Below, piece by piece: positions 42,662-51,800 of a stretch of DNA of 64,000 nucleotides. The position numbers were made by a program, and so were the translations under genes. Under the pieces are notes generated by a model that saw nothing but the letters and a program-made list of their open reading frames with translations, had not been told where the DNA came from and searched no databases. Origin of the DNA: Phytophthora sp. 'mugwort' (lineage: Eukaryota; Oomycota; Peronosporomycetes; Peronosporales; Peronosporaceae); assembly GCA_033558025.1 (NCBI GenBank), contig JAUCEF010000016.1, positions 868,001-932,000 of the forward strand. Reading direction: 5' to 3'. How positions within the stretch are numbered: position 1 is the stretch's first letter; each line of letters opens with the position of its first letter.

Positions 42662-45600
42662 TCAGTTGGTAGCAGTAGGCTTTTTCAGGCTCGATGGCGC
42701 TATCCTCTTCTTCTCCTGCTGGATTGCTGCCTTGACTAGAGAGCCCCAGGCCTGGCTAAAGACGGTCTGATGACTGTGCTTAATCCAGCTCTGCAACTCC
42801 GCCTTGAGGAAAAACTTGCCGTCCGATTCGCTCCACTTGGCCACGAGTGCACGACGTGACGCCACGCGGTTCTGTTGCAGCTTAGTGACCAGCAACTGGA
42901 TCTTCTTGTCGAATTTCTTGCGGATCAGCGTGTGACTGGGCTCCTTCAGCGCGCCTGAGAACGGCAACAGACTGGAGACGACTTGGCCTTCAAGTAGGAA
43001 CTTGGCGAACCACCGGTACTTCCCACCCAGGCCGTCCTTCAAGTCGGATGCATCTTGGTCGGGGTACGTGACGCGCATAGCAGGCAGAGACCACTGATGG
43101 TTACCATACTGCGCCTTCGAGTAGCACTGCACCTCGTCCAGCTCTGAGTTGTAGAATGGCGCAGGCTCTGCCAGTGGCGGCGTGTACTTGCACAACGGGG
43201 TGTTCTTGCCAATACCCGCTAACCATTCCGGTTCAATAGCCGTCACCATCTTCATATAAGCCCGAGTTGTGCGCATGATGTGCTGATACACGACGAACTG
43301 TGGCAGCTTGCTCGGGTTTGGCGTGAAGACGGAGGAGTGCGGGTGGATGTACACAGGTTCCTTCACATTCCCAGTTGCAGCAATGTACGCACAATTACGC
43401 TCAATCTTTGTGCCCTCGGTGATCGTTCCAGCAGGTACACGCTTTGCCACTTGATCCAAGAAACCAGCAGCAACAATCTGTCTCAGAACAACTTGCGTCT
43501 CGAGATCAGGAGGCGGCATCTTGGGCTTGAGTTTAATAGCCTCGAAACCCTCTTCCTCCGTATAGAGCTTGTTCACAATTCGCGTCAGTTGTTGCCGTAG
43601 TTTCAACATATTCTGCATAGTCTTCTCGTGCAAGTGGTTGTCCTTACAGAACTGGCTGCTACCCCCCGTGTACGCGTATGCACCAGCAGCACGAAGTAGA
43701 CTCAGCACATCGCTCTCTTGGTCAATCCACTGCGCGTGTTTGCGCATTTCTTCAGCCTCACGCCATTCCTTCTCCATCTCTTCCAGTTCACTCTTCTTAT
43801 CCCCGCCATCCTCTTCATCTTCAGCACTCTTCTCCTTCTCACGGCGGTCCAGCGCGTGAATGAACGGAGAGTGACCTGAAAGACCGGCCACGATAGCGAT
43901 CGTATACTCAACGAGGTCCAGCTTCTGCGCAAGCAGCAACATCTTGGCGAATCGAGCAGCTACTGGGAACTTAACAAGAGCGCGGCCTAGCCCCGTGATA
44001 GACTCGTCGTCACCTGGGGAAACAGCACCGAGGTTTACCAGCGTTGCAAGCGCGTTCTTCACAGCCTGACGGTCAGGAGGTGTCGGGAATGGAAATTGCA
44101 GCACGTTATGAATACCCATGGCCTTCATTTGAAGCACCAGGTCGTCAATAGGCTGGCACAAAATCTCAGGAGACGAGAACTTCTGGAACTCCGTGTCATA
44201 CACTGCAGACGAGTACAAACGGTAGCAATGACCCGGACCTGTGCGGCCTGCGCGACCAGCACGTTGATCAGCACTAGCCTTGGAGATCCACTGGACCTCA
44301 AAGGACGAAATGCCGTTGGCAAGATCGAAAACACGCTCCTTTGTACGTCCAGCGTCGACCACATACTTGATTCCAGGGATAGTCAGCGACGTCTCAGCCA
44401 CGTTAGTAGCAACAACGATCAGCCGGTGGTTCTCTGGTGGTGTATCAAAGACCCTCATTTGCTCCTCATTGGGGAGCAAAGAGTACAGGGGAAGCACATG
44501 CAAGTACGGCACTGCCAACTCTTCGTCCATGTCTTCATCTTCTTCGTCTCCTTTGTCAGAAGCCTGTTCTCCATCTTCCAAAGTGTACGCAGCATCTTCG
44601 TCATCGACTTCATTGCCATATACTTGGGCATCCTCCAAGTCAGCTTCTTCTTCAATGTCATCGTGCTCCCGCAGAAAATCGTCCTTACTGCTCGGTATTT
44701 GCTTCACATTCGGTTGTCTACGCTGCGCACGGAAAGCTCGACTGCTCTTGAGCGCTACCGCCTTCTTATCTCTTACAGCGACAGAGTACGCTCGACTAAG
44801 CTTGCGACACAACTGCAAAATCTCACGCTGTCCTGTGAGGAACACAAGCACACCACCTTCAGGTAGTTTCTTGTGAATTTTAATCACCTTCTTGTAAGCT
44901 TCATCCACATAATTGTCCAGTTCTGTGCGTTTGTTAAAGTGCACAGTCACAGGGTATTGACGTGCATCCACGCGAAGCACAGGGGGCGGAGTCGGGAACA
45001 AACGGTGGTTCTGCGTAAAATCCTCCACGCGCAGCGTAGCCGACATAATAACAAGTTTTAGCGGCTTGATAGGCTTTCCAGCAGTCTCCTTCTCTTTTTC
45101 CGACAATAACTGGTACGCTTCTTCTTCTTCGCGCGACATTTGAGCTCTCAATGGGGCAATGCGAGACAATAAACCGATCAGAATATCCGTGTTCACGTTG
45201 CGTTCGTGGGCCTCATCCAGAAGGAGAATCGAGTATTGACGCAGCAAGAAATCCTGCTGGATCTCCTTTAGAAGAATACCATCCGTCATAAACTTAATGC
45301 GTGTGTGGTCACTCACGTGCTCAGCATCGTATCGAATCTGGTAGCCGACATGGCCCTTGGGTGCACCAAACGGTACGTTCAGCTCCTCAGCAACACGCTT
45401 GGCAGTGGACACGGCGGCGACACGACGAGGTTGAGTAACACCAATGCGTCCACTGTTCGTCACGTGATCGGGATGGCCATAGCCAGCTTCGTACAGGAAT
45501 TGCGGCACCTGCGTCGTCTTACCGCTGCCCGTCTCACCGCAAAGGATAATCACATCGTTTTCGGTAATAGCCTCCATAATTTCCTGCTCGGAGCTGCATA

Positions 45601-46795
45601 CAGGAAGCTGCATACGCGCCATTTGAATTTCCGGCTTGCGCGACAGCGTCACAAGAGTCGTCTTGTACGACAGCTTCGTCTTATTGCTCAGCTCACGGAT
45701 TTCCTCGGCAGTCTTCATCACAATTGGCTTTGGCACATACGCATGGGCTGGGTCTACAACAGGTTCTTCTTCTTGCTTCAGAGCGTCGTCAGTCCTTGGC
45801 TTCGTAGCAGCTAGAGCCCGTAGTCGACGCTTCTCCTCGTTCTTCTTGCGCAGAGCTTCCAGCTTCGTCATTGCAGCACTCTGGGAGCTTGTGCGCTTGG
45901 TCGTCTCCTCAAGATCCTCCTCTCCAACTGCTGCTTGCTGGACAGTCATGACAGACGCCGCGGCATCGCTGTCCTCAGGTACGTCGACTTGATCTTGCGT
46001 CTGGAGCATCGGCACTGAATGACTAACCACTGACGCCTTTTTCTTGCGACGCTTCTTCTTCGCAGCCTTCTCTTGAGCTCCGTCATCGCTATTCAAAGGC
46101 TTTCCACCCTCAATAATTCCCGTAGTAGCAGCACCAACTGCCTTCTTCTTCTTGCTCTCGGCAGGCTCCGCCACGTCCTCCATCGGCTCGTCGTCATTGC
46201 CTTCCTCCTCCTGTTCACTCGTATTCCTCTTCTTTAGCAGCTCGCTCTTGGCATCCTCAGAGAGCTCAATGCCTGCCTTTTGTCGGTTCAGCGAGCGTTT
46301 GAGACGCTCACGTAGCGTCTCCTTGTGGCCCATCTGTGATGTGCTGTACATGAGCTTCATCTGGTCCTGTGAGAGCTGCTGCTTCTCCAGCGACTTGTAC
46401 AGATCCGCGCGTCTAGCTTCCTTCACTTTCCTGGCTGCAATAGCTTCCAGTTTCTTGCGCTTGGTCTTGCTCATGTGCTCCGCCTGTTGCAGCAGCTCCT
46501 CGGGCAACTTCTCGGTCTTCTGCTTCTTCTCACGGCGGCCAGGCAGCACCAGCGCTCCACCGGCATCTTGGCCGCCCATTTCTTCCAATAATTCGACTGA
46601 AAGCAGACCAGAAGTCTCAGGAACAGCAGCTTGGTCCGCCTCCAGATGCGGCACCTCTTGCTCCGTGTTCGCATTGGCCTCCTGCGTCTCCTGCTGCGTC
46701 ATTTCGACCCGATCTTGCGCGTTCGGCAGCTTCGCCATCTTAGATTTCTTCTTAGACTTGGCATGACCGCCTTGCTTCCTTTTCTTACCCGCCAT
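42662..46795 (-). CDS. DHX37: DEAH-box RNA helicase DHX37/Dhr1, ribosome biogenesis
   Basis: A 1377-residue helicase. A Lys-rich and acidic N-terminal third (nucleolar-type basic start AGKKRKQGGHAKSKKKSK) precedes the RecA-like core: P-loop GETGSGKT (about 420-427), DEAH box in LLLDEAHERN (527-530) and SATLR. An acidic insert with DEEDEDMDEELA precedes the motif V/VI region with TNVAETSLTIPGIKYVVDAG and SADQRAGRAGRTGPGHCYRLY. HA2/ratchet and OB-fold parts follow. The long insertion between RecA domains is characteristic of DHX37/Ecm16. The family releases U3 snoRNA from the small-subunit processome in the nucleolus. The start is chosen at the second Met (GCCATGGCGG context); the frame opens 15 codons earlier. 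It is divergent from PES1, 276 bp between ATGs. Intact and intronless. Confidence 0.93.
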   Translation of the reverse strand: MAGKKRKQGGHAKSKKKSKMAKLPNAQDRVEMTQQETQEANANTEQEVPHLEADQAAVPETSGLLSVELLEEMGGQDAGGALVLPGRREKKQKTEKLPEELLQQAEHMSKTKRKKLEAIAARKVKEARRADLYKSLEKQQLSQDQMKLMYSTSQMGHKETLRERLKRSLNRQKAGIELSEDAKSELLKKRNTSEQEEEGNDDEPMEDVAEPAESKKKKAVGAATTGIIEGGKPLNSDDGAQEKAAKKKRRKKKASVVSHSVPMLQTQDQVDVPEDSDAAASVMTVQQAAVGEEDLEETTKRTSSQSAAMTKLEALRKKNEEKRRLRALAATKPRTDDALKQEEEPVVDPAHAYVPKPIVMKTAEEIRELSNKTKLSYKTTLVTLSRKPEIQMARMQLPVCSSEQEIMEAITENDVIILCGETGSGKTTQVPQFLYEAGYGHPDHVTNSGRIGVTQPRRVAAVSTAKRVAEELNVPFGAPKGHVGYQIRYDAEHVSDHTRIKFMTDGILLKEIQQDFLLRQYSILLLDEAHERNVNTDILIGLLSRIAPLRAQMSREEEEAYQLLSEKEKETAGKPIKPLKLVIMSATLRVEDFTQNHRLFPTPPPVLRVDARQYPVTVHFNKRTELDNYVDEAYKKVIKIHKKLPEGGVLVFLTGQREILQLCRKLSRAYSVAVRDKKAVALKSSRAFRAQRRQPNVKQIPSSKDDFLREHDDIEEEADLEDAQVYGNEVDDEDAAYTLEDGEQASDKGDEEDEDMDEELAVPYLHVLPLYSLLPNEEQMRVFDTPPENHRLIVVATNVAETSLTIPGIKYVVDAGRTKERVFDLANGISSFEVQWISKASADQRAGRAGRTGPGHCYRLYSSAVYDTEFQKFSSPEILCQPIDDLVLQMKAMGIHNVLQFPFPTPPDRQAVKNALATLVNLGAVSPGDDESITGLGRALVKFPVAARFAKMLLLAQKLDLVEYTIAIVAGLSGHSPFIHALDRREKEKSAEDEEDGGDKKSELEEMEKEWREAEEMRKHAQWIDQESDVLSLLRAAGAYAYTGGSSQFCKDNHLHEKTMQNMLKLRQQLTRIVNKLYTEEEGFEAIKLKPKMPPPDLETQVVLRQIVAAGFLDQVAKRVPAGTITEGTKIERNCAYIAATGNVKEPVYIHPHSSVFTPNPSKLPQFVVYQHIMRTTRAYMKMVTAIEPEWLAGIGKNTPLCKYTPPLAEPAPFYNSELDEVQCYSKAQYGNHQWSLPAMRVTYPDQDASDLKDGLGGKYRWFAKFLLEGQVVSSLLPFSGALKEPSHTLIRKKFDKKIQLLVTKLQQNRVASRRALVAKWSESDGKFFLKAELQSWIKHSHQTVFSQAWGSLVKAAIQQEKKRIAPSSLKKPTATN

Positions 46796-47071
46796 GGCCA
46801 CACGTGTGCAGGTGTCAAAGTCCCACTGCACTCTTGTCAATTGCTAGTGGACCAGCACCAACAGTCACACTTGCATGTTGGTACACTGTACCACTTCGAT
46901 TTGTTATCCATTCACAGCTCTTCACGGACATGTCTTATATCCAATCAGAAACAGCCTTTAATTGACTGGAGCTCTTCGGCCGAGCCTCACTGCCCAACCG
47001 TCCCAGTCTTGCATCACTTCGGTCCTGTCATCGCCTACGTGCCCCGACCTCGCTCTACCAAGCCGTTGACC
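46796..47071. promoter_or_regulatory. Bidirectional promoter of DHX37 and PES1
   Basis: 276 bp separate the divergent ATGs. CACGTG lies at 46801-46806, six bases from the DHX37 start. On the PES1 side GCCTCACTGCCCAACC (about 46984-47000) is a loose initiator match. Both genes serve nucleolar ribosome assembly, so shared control is plausible. No strong consensus Inr was found on the DHX37 side. Confidence 0.6.
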
Positions 47072-49117
47072 ATGCCGACCAAACGTGTGAAGGGTAAGAA
47101 GAAGCTCAAGTCCATCAAGGCGAAGCAGACCGATGCCATGGGCAGCAAGCGCCGACTGGCCAAGCTGGGCAAGGAGCAGCGCAAGGGCATGCGCGGCTCG
47201 GCGGCCAACTACATCACGCGCAGCCAGGCACTCAAGCGGCTGCAGGTCACGCTCAAGGACTTCCGCCGACTCTGTATCCTCAAGGGGATCTACCCGCGCG
47301 AACCCAAGAAGAAAGTCTCAGGCAAGGACAAGACGTATTACTACATCAAGGACGTCATGTTCCTCGCCCATGAACCCGTGCTCGAGAAGTTCCGTGCCTT
47401 TAAGACCTTTATGAAGAAGGTCAAGAAGGCCATGGGAAAGAAGGACTACGAGGACGCCAAGCGTAAGCACGAGAACCGCCCCACCTACGAGCTGGACCAT
47501 ATCGTTAAGGAGCGCTACCCGCGCTTCGTGGACGCTCTGGGTGACCTGGACGACGCCCTGTGCCTCGTGCACTTGTTCGCTCTCATGCCGACTGGGAATG
47601 GTATTCATGCCGAGGTCACCAGCATGTGCCAGCGTCTCGTGCGTGAGTGGCAGAACTACATCGTGGCCACGCGTGCACTGACCAAGGTCTTTGTGAGTAT
47701 CAAGGGCATCTACTACCAAGCTAACGTGCAGGGCCAGACGATTACTTGGCTGGTGCCTCATCAGTTCACACCCACGGTGGACAAGCGCGTGGACGTGCGG
47801 GTTATGCTCACATTCCTCGAGTTTTACGAGGTGCTGCTCAAGTTCGTCAACGCGCAGCTCTATCTGCAGATCGGCGTGGCCTACCCACCCAAGATCAACC
47901 TGCAACTGGATGCTGCTGGTGCCCAACTTGCTGCTCTGGAACTTGAGCGTGTGAAGGAGGACGAGGAGATGGAGAACGCTGAAGATAAAGAAGAAGAAGA
48001 GGAGCAGAATGAGGCCACCAAGGACATTTCCCAGCAGCAGAAGGAGTCGGAGAAACGTATTAAGACTCTCGGTGGTGCTATTGCCAATGAAGATGTCAAT
48101 CCTGTTGAAGAGTACGAGGAAGACGAGGAGGAGGGTACGTACGGAGACATGACCGAGCCACTTGAGGCTGCATTTGCATCGAACGAATTGGCCGCGCAGA
48201 TCTACAGCGAACAGCGCAAGGAGCGCAGCGAGAAGAGCTTATTCAGCGGCTTGACTTTCTTCCTGTCCCGTGAGGTTCCTTCAGCATGCCTGGAGCTTGT
48301 GCTGCGTTCGCACGGCGCCACTTTGGGTTGGGATGGTGCTGGTTCTCCCTTTGATGAGAAGAGCCCGAGCGTCACCCACCACATCATGGATCGTCCGCAC
48401 CAGGGCCATCGTTACTTCAATCGTGAGTATGTGCAGCCCCAATGGGTGTTCGACTCGGTGAATAACGGCATTTTACTGCCGCTAACACGTTACGTGCCTG
48501 GCGCCGAGCTGCCGCCTCATCTTTCGCCTTTCGTAAACGACCAACAGGAGGGCTACACCCCCGAGTATCGCAAGGAGCTGGAGAAGCTTAAATCGGCCTC
48601 ACAGGTATTGCGTGAGGTGGGCGCCGTCGGCGATGAGGGCGCTTCGGACTCCGAAGAAGAGGACGCTGACGAGCAGGAAGAGGTCTATGCCGCGGATCTT
48701 AAGGCTGAAATGGATGGTAAGGATGCTAAGATGGAGGGCAACGAGGAGGAGGAGGAAGAGGAAGGTGACGATGAGGAGAAGGAAGAGGACGACGTGGAGG
48801 AAGAAGAGGAAGAGAAACCGACGACATTTAAGCGCAAGGCGGACGCGGTGACGACGGAGAAGAAGTCGAAGCGTGTCAAGAAGGAGGAGGAGGCCGCGGA
48901 GCTCAAGGAGTTGGCCAAGACCATGATGTCGAAGAAGTCGAAGCGTCTGTATGACCGCATGCAATACGGTCTGGGCAAGAAGGCCGACAAGATTCAGAAA
49001 CTTGAGGACAAGCGTGCCAAGATTGAGACTGAGAAGGAAAAACCCAAGGAAGCGGAAACCGCATCGAGCAAGGAGGTCTCCAAGAAGCGCAAGCGGAAAA
49101 CCAAGAGCGCCAATTAG
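47072..49117 (+). CDS. PES1: Pescadillo homologue (PeBoW complex subunit)
   Basis: A 681-residue protein. The N-terminal Pescadillo domain (about 1-285) is recognisable by ANYITRSQALKRLQVTLKDF, RRLCILKGIYPREPKKK and the YYIKDVMFLAHEP and FLEFYEVLLKFVNAQLYLQI segments. A first acidic/Gln stretch (about 297-356) leads to a BRCT domain (about 387-486) with FSGLTFFLSREVP and QPQWVFDSVNNGILLPL, including its conserved Trp. The C-terminus is a long Glu/Asp-rich run (about 523-586) and a Lys-rich coiled coil. With BOP1 and WDR12 the family acts in 27S pre-rRNA processing and 60S assembly. The start MPTKRVKGKKKLKSIKAKQ is chosen from family similarity; the frame is open 147 codons further upstream, but that part is promoter. 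Intact and intronless; its stop faces the Fanzor stop 190 bp away. Confidence 0.95.
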   Translation: MPTKRVKGKKKLKSIKAKQTDAMGSKRRLAKLGKEQRKGMRGSAANYITRSQALKRLQVTLKDFRRLCILKGIYPREPKKKVSGKDKTYYYIKDVMFLAHEPVLEKFRAFKTFMKKVKKAMGKKDYEDAKRKHENRPTYELDHIVKERYPRFVDALGDLDDALCLVHLFALMPTGNGIHAEVTSMCQRLVREWQNYIVATRALTKVFVSIKGIYYQANVQGQTITWLVPHQFTPTVDKRVDVRVMLTFLEFYEVLLKFVNAQLYLQIGVAYPPKINLQLDAAGAQLAALELERVKEDEEMENAEDKEEEEEQNEATKDISQQQKESEKRIKTLGGAIANEDVNPVEEYEEDEEEGTYGDMTEPLEAAFASNELAAQIYSEQRKERSEKSLFSGLTFFLSREVPSACLELVLRSHGATLGWDGAGSPFDEKSPSVTHHIMDRPHQGHRYFNREYVQPQWVFDSVNNGILLPLTRYVPGAELPPHLSPFVNDQQEGYTPEYRKELEKLKSASQVLREVGAVGDEGASDSEEEDADEQEEVYAADLKAEMDGKDAKMEGNEEEEEEEGDDEEKEEDDVEEEEEEKPTTFKRKADAVTTEKKSKRVKKEEEAAELKELAKTMMSKKSKRLYDRMQYGLGKKADKIQKLEDKRAKIETEKEKPKEAETASSKEVSKKRKRKTKSAN

Positions 49118-49307
49118 ACTTTAATTGCCAATATATTCATTCGTTCATTCTCCATCGTGTTTTTAAAGTTTACTACTAGTATTACGAAGAGCACTGAGAA
49201 TGTCCTACTGGTTTCCCTATGCTACGAATATTTGTATGTGCCTGGCTACGGAACCCTGCGGCGCGTACGCTGCAAGTCTTTCCAGACACTTGTTTTTTTT
49301 CTCTCGA
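49118..49307 (-). other. Candidate guide (omega/f) RNA region of the Fanzor locus
   Basis: In TnpB and Fanzor systems the guide RNA is transcribed from the 3' end of the nuclease gene into the flanking DNA. Here that zone is the 190 bp between the Fanzor stop (49308) and the PES1 stop (49117). It holds no ORF, a T-run on the plus strand (A-run after the Fanzor stop), a GCGTACGC palindrome at about 49263 and an AT-rich segment near PES1. No terminal repeat was found. RNA production is inference from family biology. Confidence 0.3.
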
Positions 49308-51710
49308 CTACTGTCCGCGTCGAAACGCTTTCAGTCGCGTTGCTCCTCGCTTCCCCTTTAGCCCGCTCCGAAGCAGTTCCAGCATGTTCCTCGAGGCGTT
49401 GACGTCCCGGTTCCAGAAGTTGGCCTTGCATCGACTGTTGGTACAGCGCAAGACGTTCCTGGTGCACTTGAGCACGATCTTCTTGTCCGTCAGCTTGGGG
49501 CTCCAGAACTTTCGCATCTCCGCGATCTCCTTGACCTCCTTCTTGGACGGCCGTGCCTTTGATCGAACGTCCACTTCGTCCTTCTTCCGTTTCATCTTCA
49601 TGAACAGCCTGGCCTGTTTGAGGCGCTGGTGACAGCAGGAGCACGTGATGCTCGTCCGGAATTCGTCCATTGGAACCACCGTAGCACGTCTCTTCAACGC
49701 CTCCACGAACCCCTTGACCGGTCCCGTGGCATGACCCTTGATGCCATCTCTACGACTCCAGTCTCCGTAGGCGATGCATACTTGCTTGCTGGCTTTGGGT
49801 ACGAGGCGTTGAGCCAGTGTATCCAACGCCTTCATCTTGGCGCGGTCCTGGGTGAAACGCCATCGTAAGAAGGACTGCTCCGCACTGAACACCAGCAGGA
49901 ACCGCAAGTGCATCCAGAAGAACTGAAGATGGCTCCAGTAAGCGTCGTAGCTCGCAGTCTTGAACGAGGGCATGGCGTGAACGACTCCAGCATACCACGA
50001 CTCGCGCTTCTTGAGGTTTTCATTGTAGAAACGGAAGTCATTCATGCGAGCCAGGTGCCGGTATTCACGCGTTGAGATCTCCGTGACTCGCTCCTTCCTC
50101 TCTCTTCGACGTGTTCTAGCGCGTTGATGTCGTCGGTGGACGGATCGACGACGTGTACGAGTCGGGATGTGACCAACCGACACGGCAGTGACGAGAGACC
50201 GCATCCCGGGGTCGATGCCGATGAACACGTCAGGCAAGTACCCTGGACCAAGCTTGAACAACTCCTTGGCAAACGTGTCCTCTTCCGCGATCTCTTCTGG
50301 GGTCTTCGCCTTCTTCTTGGTTTTCTTGTTAATGGCAGGAGTTGCGGTGCCGTCGTTCTTCTTTTGTTTCTTCTTTGGCGCCTGCTTCTTCACGACGACA
50401 GAGACCGTAGTTACAGGTCGTATCATGGTGATTGACGCCCCGTAGCCATTAGTCTTGATTTCGTCAGCAAACCTGCGGTTCCGTGTCTCGAACTGGTCGA
50501 TGTTGAACACCTTACGCAGGATTTCGCTTCGATGCTGTTGAAATGTCTTCTTCTCAAACGGCAATTTATCAACATCCGGCAACTCGGTTTCCATGAACTC
50601 CTTGACCTTGGGTTCGTGTATCAAACGAGCAAAGAGACCAGACAGGGTCGACCCATTAAGTTTGACGTAGGCGGCTTGATACGAGGTCGAGACTGGCAAC
50701 AAGGAGTACACTCTGGCTCCTTTATGGCTCGGATGCTCGGCCACAAACTTCTCCATGAAGGTCAGCATATCCCATAGCTTGCGGAGAAAGTGGGCGCTGT
50801 TTGCACGCAGCTGCCACTGCCATGGTACGATCTCCAACCACTCGCGTAACTCCTTCTCGATTGGGTCACTGGTCTCATCCCACTCCGTCCACACCTTGAC
50901 CATCTTGCCCGTGAGGTTGCCGTCGTCGTCTTCTTCAGGTACCGCCTTCACACGATAACAGCTATCCACAAGTCTCTTTGTCTGCCTGTACGGGAGCTCC
51001 AGCTTGCCCTCTTCCGCGTACTTGAACCGAATGTACTGGTGCAGACGTCTCCGGAAGTGCAGGGCGATCACGTTGAGGGCGTTGATGGACATGAGCTTGG
51101 CAATTTCATTGACCATGTCAGTAGCGTTCTCAATAACCTCCGACTGGTAGGAGGTCATCCTTTCACGACCTGCCCAATATTGCTGGCAAGTCCTGTGAGA
51201 CGATGGATACTTTGTCGTTGCCTTCGGTCGATCCCGCCTCTCGATATTTCCCAGTGAAGCAACGCAGCAGCGATAGCAGAACATCTGTTCAATCGCAGGA
51301 ATCTCGTCGTTCTCCTTCAGACAACGCAGGACGTGTAGGTTGGCCAGATGCCAGCCTTCCAGCTGGACTTGTTTCATGACCACACAGACTCGCTTGATCT
51401 CCTCGACCAGCCACGGCAGTCTGCAAACGCGGGTGAGCTTGCAAATCACGCTGGAGTGGATGTTTTTTGTGCTCTCCTTCACTTGATATGTCGGCGGGGG
51501 TGCCAGCTCTTGTGAAGGTATTGGCAGTTGGGAGAGCTCTTGGATGACAGTCTCCACGTCGTCGTTGTCTTCAGTCTTCTCCTCGTCTCCATCCGGATCT
51601 TGCATCTCGGCCACGGTCTCGAACGGCGGGAACATCGCGTCGGGGTCTTGACTCTCCTCCACGACATCCCAGTCGTCCGGGTAGTCGTCTTTCTTGCGCT
51701 TGCGCGTCAT
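49308..51710 (-). CDS. Fanzor1 protein: eukaryotic TnpB-like RNA-guided nuclease
   Basis: A complete 800-residue ORF. The N-terminal 85 residues are acidic and disordered; residues about 90-440 form the helical/wedge-recognition part. A Lys-rich linker follows (KKQAPKKKQKKND, KKTKKKAKTPEE, possible nuclear signal). The RuvC-like core starts with VFIGIDPGMRSLVTAVSVG (D500). It continues with an Arg-rich insert (RTRRRSVHRRHQ), IAYGDWSRRDGIKGHATG, and MDEFRTSITCSCC, where E683 fits the displaced catalytic Glu of Fanzors (the usual RuvC-II Glu position reads YGDW). A zinc finger follows (C690, C693, C756, C761), ending with NFWNRDVNASRN (D769). All three acidic residues and the four cysteines are present, so it looks catalytically competent. 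It lies 90 bp downstream of a transposase on the same strand and tail-to-tail with PES1. GACTTTCACATTCC (51722-51736, minus) is initiator-like. RNA guidance is family knowledge. Confidence 0.9.
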   Translation of the reverse strand: MTRKRKKDDYPDDWDVVEESQDPDAMFPPFETVAEMQDPDGDEEKTEDNDDVETVIQELSQLPIPSQELAPPPTYQVKESTKNIHSSVICKLTRVCRLPWLVEEIKRVCVVMKQVQLEGWHLANLHVLRCLKENDEIPAIEQMFCYRCCVASLGNIERRDRPKATTKYPSSHRTCQQYWAGRERMTSYQSEVIENATDMVNEIAKLMSINALNVIALHFRRRLHQYIRFKYAEEGKLELPYRQTKRLVDSCYRVKAVPEEDDDGNLTGKMVKVWTEWDETSDPIEKELREWLEIVPWQWQLRANSAHFLRKLWDMLTFMEKFVAEHPSHKGARVYSLLPVSTSYQAAYVKLNGSTLSGLFARLIHEPKVKEFMETELPDVDKLPFEKKTFQQHRSEILRKVFNIDQFETRNRRFADEIKTNGYGASITMIRPVTTVSVVVKKQAPKKKQKKNDGTATPAINKKTKKKAKTPEEIAEEDTFAKELFKLGPGYLPDVFIGIDPGMRSLVTAVSVGHIPTRTRRRSVHRRHQRARTRRRERKERVTEISTREYRHLARMNDFRFYNENLKKRESWYAGVVHAMPSFKTASYDAYWSHLQFFWMHLRFLLVFSAEQSFLRWRFTQDRAKMKALDTLAQRLVPKASKQVCIAYGDWSRRDGIKGHATGPVKGFVEALKRRATVVPMDEFRTSITCSCCHQRLKQARLFMKMKRKKDEVDVRSKARPSKKEVKEIAEMRKFWSPKLTDKKIVLKCTRNVLRCTNSRCKANFWNRDVNASRNMLELLRSGLKGKRGATRLKAFRRGQ

Positions 51711-51721
51711 CGTACGAAAGA

Positions 51722-51738
51722 TGGAATGTGAAAGTCAT
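51722..51738 (-). promoter_or_regulatory. Initiator-like element in front of Fanzor
   Basis: The minus-strand ATGACTTTCACATTCCAT resembles the oomycete initiator core (CATTYYNCAWTT) and lies 12-28 bp upstream of the Fanzor ATG, inside the 90-bp gap after the transposase stop. It would let Fanzor be transcribed independently of the transposase. Confidence 0.4.
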
Positions 51739-51800
51739 TTCGCTTCCGGCCGGCGACAAAAATCCCCCACCAGTTATTTTTCGTATTACTGTTTGTACGA

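Noticed and set aside
44096..44866. 256-codon plus-strand ORF opposite DHX37
   Set aside because: It lies entirely antisense to conserved helicase motifs and has no recognisable domain. It is a shadow frame of the coding bias; the same holds for the other plus-strand frames between 43280 and 46766.
46631..47071. N-terminal extension of PES1 by 147 codons
   Set aside because: The extension crosses the shared promoter and the 5' end of DHX37, has no Pescadillo similarity, and the family start MPTKRVKGKKK lies at 47072.
49118..49140. Left terminal repeat of the Fanzor element (TTAATTGCCA)
   Set aside because: The word AATTGCC is in the same orientation as the right-end motif, not inverted, and only 7-8 bp match, so it is not a terminal inverted repeat.
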